From assembly GCF_003258945.1 (NCBI RefSeq), contig NZ_QLIX01000006.1, positions 62,001 through 126,000 of the forward strand: a stretch of DNA of 64,000 bases, read 5' to 3'. The first letter of the stretch is position 1. Every line of letters begins with the position of its first letter. The notes beneath the pieces were generated by a model. That model saw only the letters and a program-made list of their open reading frames with translations. It did no database searches and had not been told where the DNA came from. Both the position numbers and the translations under genes were made by a program. Origin of the DNA: Roseicella frigidaeris. Its GTDB lineage: Bacteria; Pseudomonadota; Alphaproteobacteria; Acetobacterales; Acetobacteraceae. This document shows, in pieces, positions 56,387-64,000 of the stretch.

Positions 56387-58048
56387 GAAGACCCAGAGCG
56401 AGCCGCCCGCCGGGACCGAGGCCAGGCGCTCGTCGCCCGAGAAGATGGCATAGACGCCGCCGATCCCGACCGAGACCGCGACATACTGCGTGCCGTCCTG
56501 CTCCCAGGTGACGGGCTGGCCCTCGATCCCCGAGCCGGTCTGGAACTGCCAGAGCTTCTCGCCGGTCTCGGCGTCGAAGGCCTCGAACTCGCCGGTCAGC
56601 TTGCCGGTGAAGACGACGCCGCCGGCGGTCGAGAGGGTGCCGGCGAAGCGCGGGATGTCGGAGGGCGCCTCCCATTTCGACTTGCCGGTCGCCGGGTCGA
56701 TCGCCTTGAGGTAGCCGCGCGGGCCCTGCGGCCAGACCCATTCGATGTCGGCGCCCCAATAGGTCGCGCCGGCCCGGTACTCCTCGCGGGTCGGCGTGTA
56801 CTTCATGCCGATGTCGAGGGTGTTGGCGTAGACCAGCCCGGTCTTCGGGCTGAAGGAGGTCGGGCTCCAATTCTTCGAGCCGAGGGTGCTCGGCCAGACC
56901 TCGACCGTCTTCTCGGTGGCCCGCAGGTTCTGCGTCACCTCGGAATCGATGGGCCGGCCGGTCTTGGCGTCGATGCCGTCCGCCCAGGTCACCTTCTTGC
57001 CGTACTGGTTGGCGGCGAGCAGCTTGCCGTCGGTGCGGTCGAGCACGTAGAAAAAGCCGTTGCGGTTGGCGTTCATCAGCGCCTTGACCGGCTTGCCGTT
57101 CACCGGGATGTCGGCCAGCACCATCTCCGCCACGCTGTCGTAGTCGAAGAAGTCGTTCGGCGAGAATTGGTAGTGCCACTTGATCTTGCCGGTCTTCGGG
57201 TCGAGCGCCACGACCGAGCAGGTGTAGAGGTTGTCGCCCTTGCGGGTGTTGGAGTTCCAGGAGCCGGCATTGCCGGTGCCCCAGTAGACCGTGTTGAGCG
57301 CCGGGTCGTAGGAGCCGGTGATCCAGGTCGAGCCGCCGCCGCGCTTCCAGGTGTCGCCCGGCCAGGTCTCCGCCCCCGGCTCGCCCTCCCCGGCCGTGGT
57401 GTAGGTGCGCCAGAGATGCTTGCCGGTCGCCGGGTCCCAGCCATCGATGAAGCCGCGGATGCCGTATTCGGCGCCGGAGATGCCGGTGATCACCACGCCG
57501 TCGGCGACCAGCGGCGCCACGGTCTGGGAGTAGCCGGCCTTCCAGTCGATGACGTTGGAGCGCCAGAGCTCCTTGCCGGTCTTCATGTCGAGCGCGACGA
57601 CATTGGCGTCGAGCGTGGTGCGGAAGAGCTTGCCGTCATAGAGCGCGGCGCCGCGGTTGATGATGCCGCAGCAGACGATGCGCGGCGTCTCCGGCGGATA
57701 CTCGATCTTCGATTTCCAGATCTGCCGCCCGGTCTTGGCGTCCACCGCCATGGTGGCGCTGTGCGTGGTGACGTAGAGCACGCCGTCATAGACGAGCGGC
57801 TGCGATTCCTGGGCGCGGTTGTCGTCGTAGCTGTAGTTCCAGACCGGCACCAGCCGCTTCACCGACTGCTTGTCGATCTGTGCCAGCGGGCTGTAGCGCT
57901 GCAGGTCGTAGCTCATGCCGTAATTCAGCACGTTCTTCGTATCGGCCGCGCCGCGCTGCAGCTCGGCGGCGGATTGCGCCAGGCCCGCCGCCGGCGCCAG
58001 GGCGGTGAGCATGGCGGCAAGCGCGGCTGCCCCCAGGATCCCTTTCAT
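56372..58048 (-). CDS. PQQ-dependent alcohol dehydrogenase 2 (XoxF/ExaF-like quinoprotein)
   Basis: This 558-residue periplasmic quinoprotein has a signal peptide (GAAALAAMLTALAPAAGLAQ) and the methanol/ethanol-dehydrogenase propeller. The vicinal disulfide C126-C127 (RIVCCGIINRG) is present. Metal/active-site residues by family alignment are E194 (SGAEYG), N260 (YWGTGN), catalytic D302 and D304 (FFDYDSV). D304 is the extra aspartate typical of lanthanide-dependent enzymes. GGAGGACCAAGA precedes the ATG. Downstream genes encode a cytochrome c and an MxaJ-like protein. It oxidises a primary alcohol; the chain length is not predictable by eye. Confidence 0.94.
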   Translation of the reverse strand: MKGILGAAALAAMLTALAPAAGLAQSAAELQRGAADTKNVLNYGMSYDLQRYSPLAQIDKQSVKRLVPVWNYSYDDNRAQESQPLVYDGVLYVTTHSATMAVDAKTGRQIWKSKIEYPPETPRIVCCGIINRGAALYDGKLFRTTLDANVVALDMKTGKELWRSNVIDWKAGYSQTVAPLVADGVVITGISGAEYGIRGFIDGWDPATGKHLWRTYTTAGEGEPGAETWPGDTWKRGGGSTWITGSYDPALNTVYWGTGNAGSWNSNTRKGDNLYTCSVVALDPKTGKIKWHYQFSPNDFFDYDSVAEMVLADIPVNGKPVKALMNANRNGFFYVLDRTDGKLLAANQYGKKVTWADGIDAKTGRPIDSEVTQNLRATEKTVEVWPSTLGSKNWSPTSFSPKTGLVYANTLDIGMKYTPTREEYRAGATYWGADIEWVWPQGPRGYLKAIDPATGKSKWEAPSDIPRFAGTLSTAGGVVFTGKLTGEFEAFDAETGEKLWQFQTGSGIEGQPVTWEQDGTQYVAVSVGIGGVYAIFSGDERLASVPAGGSLWVFALQR

Positions 58049-58561
58049 TCTTGGTCCTCCTCTCCCCCCCGATGCGTCTGCCTTGCCTGGCCGCGGCCAG
58101 GAGCCACCGCCGGGCTCGGGGCCCCGGAGGCGGCGCGGCAATGGGGCGGGAGGGGCTGCGGACCCCGCGGCGTGGCGAGGACAGGCGCGGGAGGGGCCAT
58201 GGCGGGACGAGGCGGCCGGCCCGGCCGCGCCGCCCGGACGACCCCGGCCCGGAACGCCTCTCTCCCGCGGCCTGCCCTGACGGCAGCGCCGATCGGCCCG
58301 CGGCCCTCGCCCCCCCCTGCCTGTGGCCGGTTGTCCTGATCCCCAGGCCTGTCATTCCCGAAAAGCAGGAATGCAATTCCTGGCACGCGGCCCGTGGGAA
58401 GGGAACCGGGAAACACCGGCCTGGACGGCCTGGAGCGGGCCCCGATGCAGGTGCCGCCTGCGCTCCCCCGCGCAGCCTGCAAGGCTCGTCCGCAGGCATG
58501 CGGAACCCGCCGGGATCAGGCCATGGCGGGATGGCGGCGCGGCCGCGGCCTCGTCACCCGA
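58049..58561. other. 513-bp intergenic region upstream of PQQ dehydrogenase 2
   Basis: The right half contains a perfect palindrome, caggaat-gca-attcctg (58366-58382), in a locally A/T-richer stretch about 320 bp before the dehydrogenase ATG. It is a candidate regulator site or long-leader promoter region. The rest is GC-rich, with no recognisable gene. It lies between the dehydrogenase start and the end of the DUF962 gene, both on the minus strand. Confidence 0.45.
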
Positions 58562-58918
58562 TCAGCTCGGGCCGCCGGACCCGGATCCGCCCTGGAGCCC
58601 GTGCCGCCGCAACTCGGCGCCGAGCCGCCCGGTGGCGGCGAGCCAGGCGAGGCGAAGATCGCCGCGCAGCGACCAGACGGGGTGGCGGAAGCTCGCCGGC
58701 CGGTTGCGCTCGACGCGGAGGTGCGAGATCCAGGCGCAGCCATAGCCGAGGACCGGGGCGAGCAGCAGCAGCCACCAGGGCCCGTGCAGCAGCCCGGCCA
58801 GCAGCAGCAGCACGCCGCCCCAGGTGCCGGCGATGTGGAGCGCGCGCGTCGCCGGCTGCGCATGCTCGCGCAGATAGAAGGGCCAGAAGGCGGCGAAACT
58901 CCCGAAGCGCTCGGCCAT
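58562..58918 (-). CDS. DUF962/Mpo1-like membrane protein
   Basis: This 118-residue protein starts with the DUF962 pattern FWPFYLREHAQPATRALHIAGT, followed by two hydrophobic segments (WGGVLLLLAGLLHGPWWLLLLAPVLGYG) and SHLRVERNRPASFRHPVWSLRGDL. The conserved histidines (H of REH, LHI, SHL and FRH) match the Fe-binding set of Mpo1-type dioxygenases, which shorten 2-hydroxy fatty acids in yeast; the bacterial role is untested. It is divergent from the MFS gene. The ribosome site is weak. Confidence 0.85.
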   Translation of the reverse strand: MAERFGSFAAFWPFYLREHAQPATRALHIAGTWGGVLLLLAGLLHGPWWLLLLAPVLGYGCAWISHLRVERNRPASFRHPVWSLRGDLRLAWLAATGRLGAELRRHGLQGGSGSGGPS

Positions 58919-59026
58919 GGACGCGGAAGGTGGATGCCCGGCCGGGCCGGGGCAAGGCCCGGGCGTGCTCCGCGGTCGCGGGAGTTTCGCTTCCGGCCGC
59001 GCCGGCGCCGGGCCACTGTGCCGGCC

Positions 59027-60637
59027 ATGCCGCTCCGCCTGTCGACTCCGCGCGCCTTCCTCCCCCTCCGCCACGCCACCTTCCGCACGCTCTGGCTGGC
59101 GACGCTCGCCAGCAACATCGGCATGTGGGTGCAGAACACCGGCGCCGGCTGGCTGATGACCAGCCTCGACCCGGCGCCGCTCATGGTCTCCATGGTCCAG
59201 GTCGCCTCCATGCTGCCGGTCTTCCTGCTGGCGCTGCCGGCCGGCGCGCTTGCCGACATCATCGACCGGCGCGCCTTCCTGCTCGGCGCCCAGGCCTGGA
59301 TCCTGGCCATGGCGCTGATCCTCTCGGCCCTGGCCGCGACCGGCACGCTCGGCCCCTGGGGCCTGCTGACGCTGACCTTCTGCATCGGCGCCGGCAGCGC
59401 GATGAACTTCCCGGCCTGGGCGGCGACCACCAACGAGCTGGTCCCGCGCGAGGACCTGGTCGGCGCCATCGCGCTCAACGGCATCGGCTTCAACCTGGCG
59501 CGTGCCCTCGGCCCGGCGATCGGCGGCTTCGCCATCGCCGCCGCCGGCGCGCAGGCCGCCTTCGCGCTGAACGCCGTCTCCTTCCTGGTGCTGATCCTGG
59601 CGCTGGTCTTCTGGCGGCGGCCGGCGGCGCCGCGCGGCCGGATGCCGAAGGAGAACCTGGTCTCGGCCATGCGGGCCGGGCTGCGCTTCGTCTCGGCCAG
59701 CCCGGCGATGCGCGCCGCCATCCTGCGCGCCTGCACCTTCTTCCTCTTCAGCGCCGCGGTCTGGGGCCTGCTGCCGCTCTTCGTGCGGGAGCGCCTCGGC
59801 CTCGGCCCGGAGGCCTTCGGCCTCATGCTCGGCGTCATGGGCGGCTCGGCGGTCGCGGCCGGCTTCGCCCTGCCCGCGCTGCGCAACCGGCTGGACCGCA
59901 GCAGCACGGTGTTCTGGGCCTCGCTCGCCATCTGCCTGGCGATGGGCATCCTGGCGCTGTCGCATCACTGGCTGCCGGCCGCGCTCGGCATGCTGATCTA
60001 TGGCGCCGCCTGGATCACCGCCGGCAGCACCCTGTCCGCCTCGGCCCAGCTCGCCGCGCCGGCCTGGGTGCGGGCGCGGGCGATCGCCATCTATCAGCTC
60101 AGCTTCTTCGGGGTCATGGCCCTGGGCTCGGCGCTGGCCGGCTGGGTCGGCGGCCGCTTCGGCGTGCCGCCCGCCCTCGGCGCCGCGGCGATCGGCGGCG
60201 CGCTGGCCGCGCTCCTGGTGCGGCGCTGGCGGATCGACAGCGTGGCCCTGGCCGAATCGGCGCCGGTCGCGGCGGCCGAGCCGCGGCCCGAGGCCCCGGC
60301 GGCATCGCTGCAGGCGCAGCTCGGCGAGCGCTCGGGCCGGATCCTGGAGGCGGTGCGCTACCGCATCGACCCGGCGGAGCGCGCCGCCTTCCTCGCCGCG
60401 ATGCAGGAGGTGCGGCGGGTGCGGCTGCGCTCGGGGGCGGTGAGCTGGCGGCTCTACGAGGACGTGGCGCATCCCGAGCGCTGGATCGAGCTCTGGGCGG
60501 TCGAGAGCTGGACCGAGCATCTGCGCGAGGAGACGCGGCGGACCGAGGGCGACCGCGCGGCGCTGGCGCGCGCCGCGGCGCTGCACCGGGCCGAGGCGCC
60601 GCCGGAGGCGGCGCGCTTCCTGAACGTGGTTCCGTGA
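59027..60637 (+). CDS. MFS exporter (EntS-like) with a C-terminal monooxygenase-like domain
   Basis: This 536-residue protein has about 12 membrane segments in residues 15-410, beginning RHATFRTLWLATLASNIGMWV, with the loop motif DIIDRRAFLLGAQ after the second span. It belongs to the EntS-type group of drug/siderophore exporters. After a linker the last 110 residues form a soluble ferredoxin-like domain (YRIDPAERAAFLAAMQEVRR, then HPERWIELWAVESW) like the antibiotic-biosynthesis-monooxygenase fold, a known fusion in this transporter group. The substrate is unknown. A family-1 palindrome follows the gene. Confidence 0.9.
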   Translation: MPLRLSTPRAFLPLRHATFRTLWLATLASNIGMWVQNTGAGWLMTSLDPAPLMVSMVQVASMLPVFLLALPAGALADIIDRRAFLLGAQAWILAMALILSALAATGTLGPWGLLTLTFCIGAGSAMNFPAWAATTNELVPREDLVGAIALNGIGFNLARALGPAIGGFAIAAAGAQAAFALNAVSFLVLILALVFWRRPAAPRGRMPKENLVSAMRAGLRFVSASPAMRAAILRACTFFLFSAAVWGLLPLFVRERLGLGPEAFGLMLGVMGGSAVAAGFALPALRNRLDRSSTVFWASLAICLAMGILALSHHWLPAALGMLIYGAAWITAGSTLSASAQLAAPAWVRARAIAIYQLSFFGVMALGSALAGWVGGRFGVPPALGAAAIGGALAALLVRRWRIDSVALAESAPVAAAEPRPEAPAASLQAQLGERSGRILEAVRYRIDPAERAAFLAAMQEVRRVRLRSGAVSWRLYEDVAHPERWIELWAVESWTEHLREETRRTEGDRAALARAAALHRAEAPPEAARFLNVVP

Positions 60638-60722
60638 GCAGCGGCACCGGCCGTCGGATGCGGTCCGGAATGCCACCTTGCCTGGGATCAGCGCAGGGAT
60701 GCCCTGGCACGACGCCCCCGGC

Positions 60723-60770
60723 AGAGCCGACCCGATCAGGCGGCCTCGCCTGATCGGGTGAAGGGGCTCT
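60723..60770. repeat. Dispersed nested palindrome, family 1, copy C
   Basis: The inner arms, cccgatcaggcg (60731-60742) and cgcctgatcggg (60747-60758), are perfect with a 4-nt loop. The outer arms agagcc (60723-60728) and ggctct (60765-60770) also pair perfectly although they differ from the outer arms of copy A, so pairing rather than sequence is kept. It lies between the MFS gene and the end of the broken RTX gene. Confidence 0.85.
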
Positions 60771-60810
60771 GGCCCGGCGCGTTCGCCGCTTTCGGGCGTG
60801 CGGCGCCGGC

Positions 60811-62177
60811 TCAGCCGAGCGGCCGGCCCTCATACACGCCGTATTGCAGATAGTGCTGCAACGGGTTGATGCCGGCCGCCGCGACATCCGGATTGGCTGC
60901 GAGGTAGCCATTGGTATGGAAGGCAGCGGAAGGATCAATGCCGGCGCGCCAGCCAAACATCTCGTAGTGGACCAACGGATCAATCCCGGCGGCGGCAACG
61001 CCCGGATTCTGTGCCAGGTAGTACTTCGTATCGAAGAGATAGTTCGGGTTGACGCCCGCCTGCCAACCATAGGCATGCCAGTGCTGGAGCGCGTCCATGC
61101 CGGCGTTGCCGACCGTGGGGTTAGTCAGCAGATAGTATTCCGAATCGAAACCGCCGCGGATGTCGAAGCCAACCGCGGCATGGGCGGCGCGGCCCTCGGA
61201 CCGACCATAGTCGAGGAAGTGTTGGAGTGGGTTGATGCCGGCCTGCGCCACATCGGGATTCTGCAGCAGGTAGAGCGTGGTATCGAAGGAAGCGGAGGGG
61301 TCGCGCCCCTCTTTCCAGCCGAAATTCATGTAGTGGCTGAAGGCGTCGACGCCGGCACGACGGACCTCCGGATAGGCGGCGTTGTATCCTCCATAGTCGA
61401 AATAGCCGGGCTGGATGGCGAGCGAGCCGGAGGACAGATCCCATATCGTACCCGTCGCCTGGAAATAAACGATTCCACTTTCTGGGCGCTTTGCGATGTC
61501 GAGTAGTAATTGTTGAAATTGATCGAATTCACGCCACCTGGCGTCTGCATAACGAGGTCTGCGCCGTTGTTCGGCCGGGTGAACTGGAAGTAGGCTTCCG
61601 TCCAGTCGCGCCCGACGATCAGGATGTCGACGCCCGAACTATCGGTGATGGTATCGCGTCCGAAGGCGCCGGAGACGAAATATGTGTCGTCGCCATCATA
61701 GCCGAGCATCGTGTCGTTCCCGCCGAGCCCGGCCAGGAAATCCGCCCCTGGCGAGCCGGCCACCGTCTCGCTCGCGCTGGTACCGATGAAACCAACAGTG
61801 AGGAAGGCCGAGCCGTCGGCGAGGTTCCAGGTGACGTTGCTGGCCGGGAAATAGACAGTTTCGATCGCGCCGCGCGGTGTCGTGGTGCCAAAGTAATTAT
61901 TTAGCTCAATCTGGTTGTCGCCACCATTCTGGCGGATGAGCAGATCGGCACCATCCCGCACGAGGCGAAAATTGGCGTCGGTGTAATCAAGGCCAAACTG
62001 TATCTGGTCCAGGCCCGAGGTGTCGCGGATTTGGTCCCGGCCGAAGCCACCCGAGAAGATGTAAATATCGTTGCCGTCACCGCCGCTGAGCGTGTCGTTG
62101 CCACCGAAGCCGGTGATCACGTCGTCCTGGGCCGTGCCCGCAAGAGTTTCGCTTGCCGCCGTTCCATTAATGATCAT
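60811..62177 (-). pseudogene. RTX-type surface protein with a repeat tail, broken by a one-base deletion
   Basis: Restored, this is a 455-residue protein with no signal peptide, as for type I secretion substrates. The N-terminal two thirds hold two RTX modules, with calcium-binding GGNDTLSGGDGND and GGNDTMLGYDGDD, each followed by a beta segment ending in ETVYFPASNVTWNL or its relative. The C-terminal part has five repeats of about 32 residues on the theme YYLxxNPDVAAAGxxPLxHY. At 61470/61471 one base is missing: the frame reads VESFIS where VES-VYFQATG would match the first module. The region is visibly lower in GC than its neighbours. The ATG at 62177 has GGAG ten bases upstream. Confidence 0.78.
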
Positions 62178-62525
62178 AAACGTTACGCTCCAATTCAAGC
62201 TCTGTGGGGAGGATCTCGCCCCGTAAGAATCTCGCCGCCCAACTGAACTGCATGCAATCTTTCTGAGAAGTTCGAACTCTTTAGACACTCGAACGTGATG
62301 GTGCCTTTCGTGATATTGATGTCATATTGCAATGAAATATCGACTGGTTAGGCCTGAAGTGGCTGTCGAGCGACCAAGTGGTGCAGACCGCCCCGGCGCA
62401 CGCTCTTGTCATGCCGCCGGAACGCCGCTCATGCGCTGCCGCATGGCAGGCATCGACGCTGCAGGGGCTGACCCCGTGGTCGGCGCTGCCCACATTCACC
62501 CGGCAACAGCTTGAGGAGAACAAGC
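62178..62525. other. 348-bp divergent, A/T-richer region between the RTX gene and dps
   Basis: This stretch, especially 62178-62350, is less GC-rich than most of the window, like the adjoining RTX gene. It must contain the RTX and dps promoters. I see no unambiguous -35/-10 pair and no clear stress-sigma or OxyR-type site; the last 30 bases carry the dps ribosome site. Confidence 0.5.
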
Positions 62526-63029
62526 ATGGCCAAGTCCGCCACCCTTCCCACCCGCAACGACGTCCCGAACAATGCCAAGCAGGTCTCGATCGGCGTGCTG
62601 CAGGGTTGCCTGGTCGACGGCATCGACCTCTACAACGCCACGCGCCAGGCCCATTGGAACGTCAAGGGCCCGCATTTCGGCGAGCTGCACAAGCTGTTCG
62701 AGGAGTTCTACCAGGCCCTGCAGACCAGCACGGACGACCTGGCCGAGCGCATCGTCCAGCTCGGCGGCACCGCCTGCGGCACCACCCAGGTTCTGGAGAA
62801 GACCACCCGGCTGCAGCCCTACCCGACCGACCTCCATGCCGGCATGGACCATGTGAAGGCGCTGGCCGACCGCTACGCCGCCGTGGCCAAGACGCTGCGC
62901 GAGGGCATCGACCAGACCGACGAGGCCGGGGACGCCGACACGGCCGACCTGCTCACCGAGCAGTCCCGCGCCACCGACAAGATGCTCTGGATGATCGAGG
63001 CGCATCTGGGCGGCGACAAGGCGGCCTGA
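62526..63029 (+). CDS. dps: Dps, DNA-binding ferritin-like protein
   Basis: This 167-residue mini-ferritin oxidises iron with peroxide and stores it in a 12-mer shell. The inter-subunit ferroxidase residues are all present by alignment to E. coli Dps: H43 and H55 (QAHWNVKGPHF, ELHKLF), E59, D70 and E74 (DDLAERIVQLGG). A short lysine-containing N-terminus may touch DNA. GAGGAG precedes the ATG at 62526. The gene is monocistronic, with a strong terminator 45 bp after its stop. Confidence 0.97.
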   Translation: MAKSATLPTRNDVPNNAKQVSIGVLQGCLVDGIDLYNATRQAHWNVKGPHFGELHKLFEEFYQALQTSTDDLAERIVQLGGTACGTTQVLEKTTRLQPYPTDLHAGMDHVKALADRYAAVAKTLREGIDQTDEAGDADTADLLTEQSRATDKMLWMIEAHLGGDKAA

Positions 63030-63072
63030 TCCCGGCCCGCGCGAGCGGGACGGCCGGCCTCCGGGCCGGACG

Positions 63073-63101
63073 GGGCGGCGGGGCATCCCGCCGCCCTTTT
63101 T
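63073..63101 (+). terminator. Rho-independent terminator of dps
   Basis: A perfect 10-bp GC stem (gggcggcggg at 63073-63082, cccgccgccc at 63087-63096) with a gcat loop is followed directly by five T. It is the clearest intrinsic terminator in the window. Confidence 0.92.
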
Positions 63102-63292
63102 CATGGCCTCGGCCGGCGCCGCCCCTCCATCAACGGGTCATGGAATTGCGCTTCCCTGGCGCGTCCCCGGCCGGCGGCGGCCGCGCACCGTGCCGGCGGC
63201 GCAAGGGCCGGGGCGCCGCCGGCCGCGACTCGCCGGGCGCATTGTATGGGGATGGCGCGGAGGCTATCTTGGCGGGGTCAGGGGAACAAGAC

Positions 63293-64000
63293 ATGAACGA
63301 CCTGTTCGGCGGCCGGCGCCCCCCGAAGGGCGGCGCAGCCGAGGCCGCCTCCTATTCCGCCAAGGACATCGAGGTGCTGGAGGGGCTGGAGCCGGTGCGG
63401 CGCCGGCCCGGCATGTATATCGGCGGCACCGACGAGACGGCGCTGCACCACCTGGCGGCCGAGATCCTCGACAACGCCATGGACGAGGCGGTGGCGGGCC
63501 ATGCCAATTTCATCGAGGTGACGCTGGAGCCGGGCAACTGGCTGACGGTGCGGGACAACGGCCGCGGCATCCCGACCGACCCGCACCCGAAATTCCCCAA
63601 GCTCTCGGCGCTGGAGGTCATCTTCACCACCCTGCATTCGGGCGGGAAGTTCTCCGGCAAGGCCTATGAAACCTCGGGCGGGCTGCACGGCGTCGGCAGC
63701 AGCGTGGTCAACGCGCTGGCCGAGCGGCTGGAGGTGGAGGTGGCGCGCGACCGCACCCTCTTCACCCAGGCCTATGCCCGCGGCAAGCCGCTCGGGAAGC
63801 TGAAGAATGCCGGGCCGGTGCACAATCGGCGCGGCACCTCGATCCGCTTCCGCCCCGATCCGGAGATCTTCGGCAAGCTGGAATTCCAGGCCGCCCGGCT
63901 GTACCGGCTCTGCCGCTCCAAGGCCTATCTCTATCGCGGCGTCGAGATCCGCTGGGCCTGCGACGCCACGCTGGTGAAGGATGGCGAGACCCCGACCGCG
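63293..64000 (+). CDS. parE: DNA topoisomerase IV subunit B (N-terminal part; runs off the window)
   Basis: The first 236 residues of a type IIA topoisomerase ATPase subunit are visible. The GHKL motifs are EILDNAMDEA (with the Mg-binding Asn), VRDNGRGIP and GGLHGVGSSVVNAL. The N-terminal MNDLFGGRRPPKG and the block HPKFPKLSALEVIFTTLHSGGKF are those of alphaproteobacterial ParE rather than GyrB. AGGGGAACAAGAC precedes the ATG. ParE with ParC unlinks daughter chromosomes. The frame is open to the window end. Confidence 0.95.
   Translation, partial: MNDLFGGRRPPKGGAAEAASYSAKDIEVLEGLEPVRRRPGMYIGGTDETALHHLAAEILDNAMDEAVAGHANFIEVTLEPGNWLTVRDNGRGIPTDPHPKFPKLSALEVIFTTLHSGGKFSGKAYETSGGLHGVGSSVVNALAERLEVEVARDRTLFTQAYARGKPLGKLKNAGPVHNRRGTSIRFRPDPEIFGKLEFQAARLYRLCRSKAYLYRGVEIRWACDATLVKDGETPTA

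Overview
The window is uniformly GC-rich with long overlapping shadow frames, and it looks like a chromosomal segment of an alphaproteobacterium, most likely Acetobacteraceae (Roseomonas-like). The evidence is the Rrf2-led suf operon with sufU and sufT, periplasmic PQQ alcohol dehydrogenases with an associated cytochrome c and binding protein, the kds genes, an intracellular PHA depolymerase, a glycogen cluster, and many solute-binding proteins next to small-molecule catabolic enzymes. The taxonomic call is inference. No rRNA, tRNA, CRISPR array, transposase or phage gene was found.

Layout. 0-12 kb: an iron alcohol dehydrogenase, a divergent NepR-like anti-sigma factor, an amidohydrolase, a class II aldolase, an orphan family-5 binding protein, and a minus-strand operon combining a PotABCD-type importer with a second class II aldolase and a 2-hydroxyacid dehydrogenase. 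A FAD oxidoreductase is divergent from that operon. 13.5-17 kb: kdsA-kdsB-kdsD, coupled by ATGA overlaps (Kdo synthesis), then a PagL-like lipid A deacylase gene broken by an amber codon. 17-23.5 kb: a complete suf operon transcribed rrf2-sufB-sufC-sufD-sufS-sufU-sufT-sufA, with a 25-bp operator-like palindrome over its promoter. 23.8-34 kb: alpha/beta hydrolase plus P450, a secreted EEP-family enzyme, a PPK2 kinase, a TauD-like dioxygenase, a flavodoxin-fold reductase, a class V aminotransferase, and a frameshifted cytosine-deaminase-like gene coupled to an ABC importer. 35.8-41 kb: glgP-glgC-glgA. 41-48 kb: CoA transferase, aminotransferase, Ohr, nitronate monooxygenase, a second orphan family-5 binding protein and a polysaccharide deacetylase. 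48.6-58 kb: Rieske protein with PQQ dehydrogenase 1, PHA depolymerase, GST, cupin, and a three-gene module of binding protein, cytochrome c and PQQ dehydrogenase 2. 58.5-64 kb: a DUF962 membrane protein, an MFS exporter, a frameshifted RTX/repeat surface protein, dps with a clear terminator, and the start of parE.

How the genes work together. The cell would oxidise alcohols in the periplasm with PQQ enzymes feeding a cytochrome c, import amines, peptides or similar solutes and process them with aldolases, dehydrogenases and amidohydrolases, and store carbon as glycogen and PHA.

The most unusual material is between genes. There are three dispersed copies of a nested palindrome (two of them followed by a second, unrelated hairpin), three copies of a 43-46-bp element (one of which writes the last codons of glgA), and a tight array of four hairpins at 54.16 kb. 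Three genes carry single-site lesions: an amber codon, a G8 homopolymer shift and a missing base.
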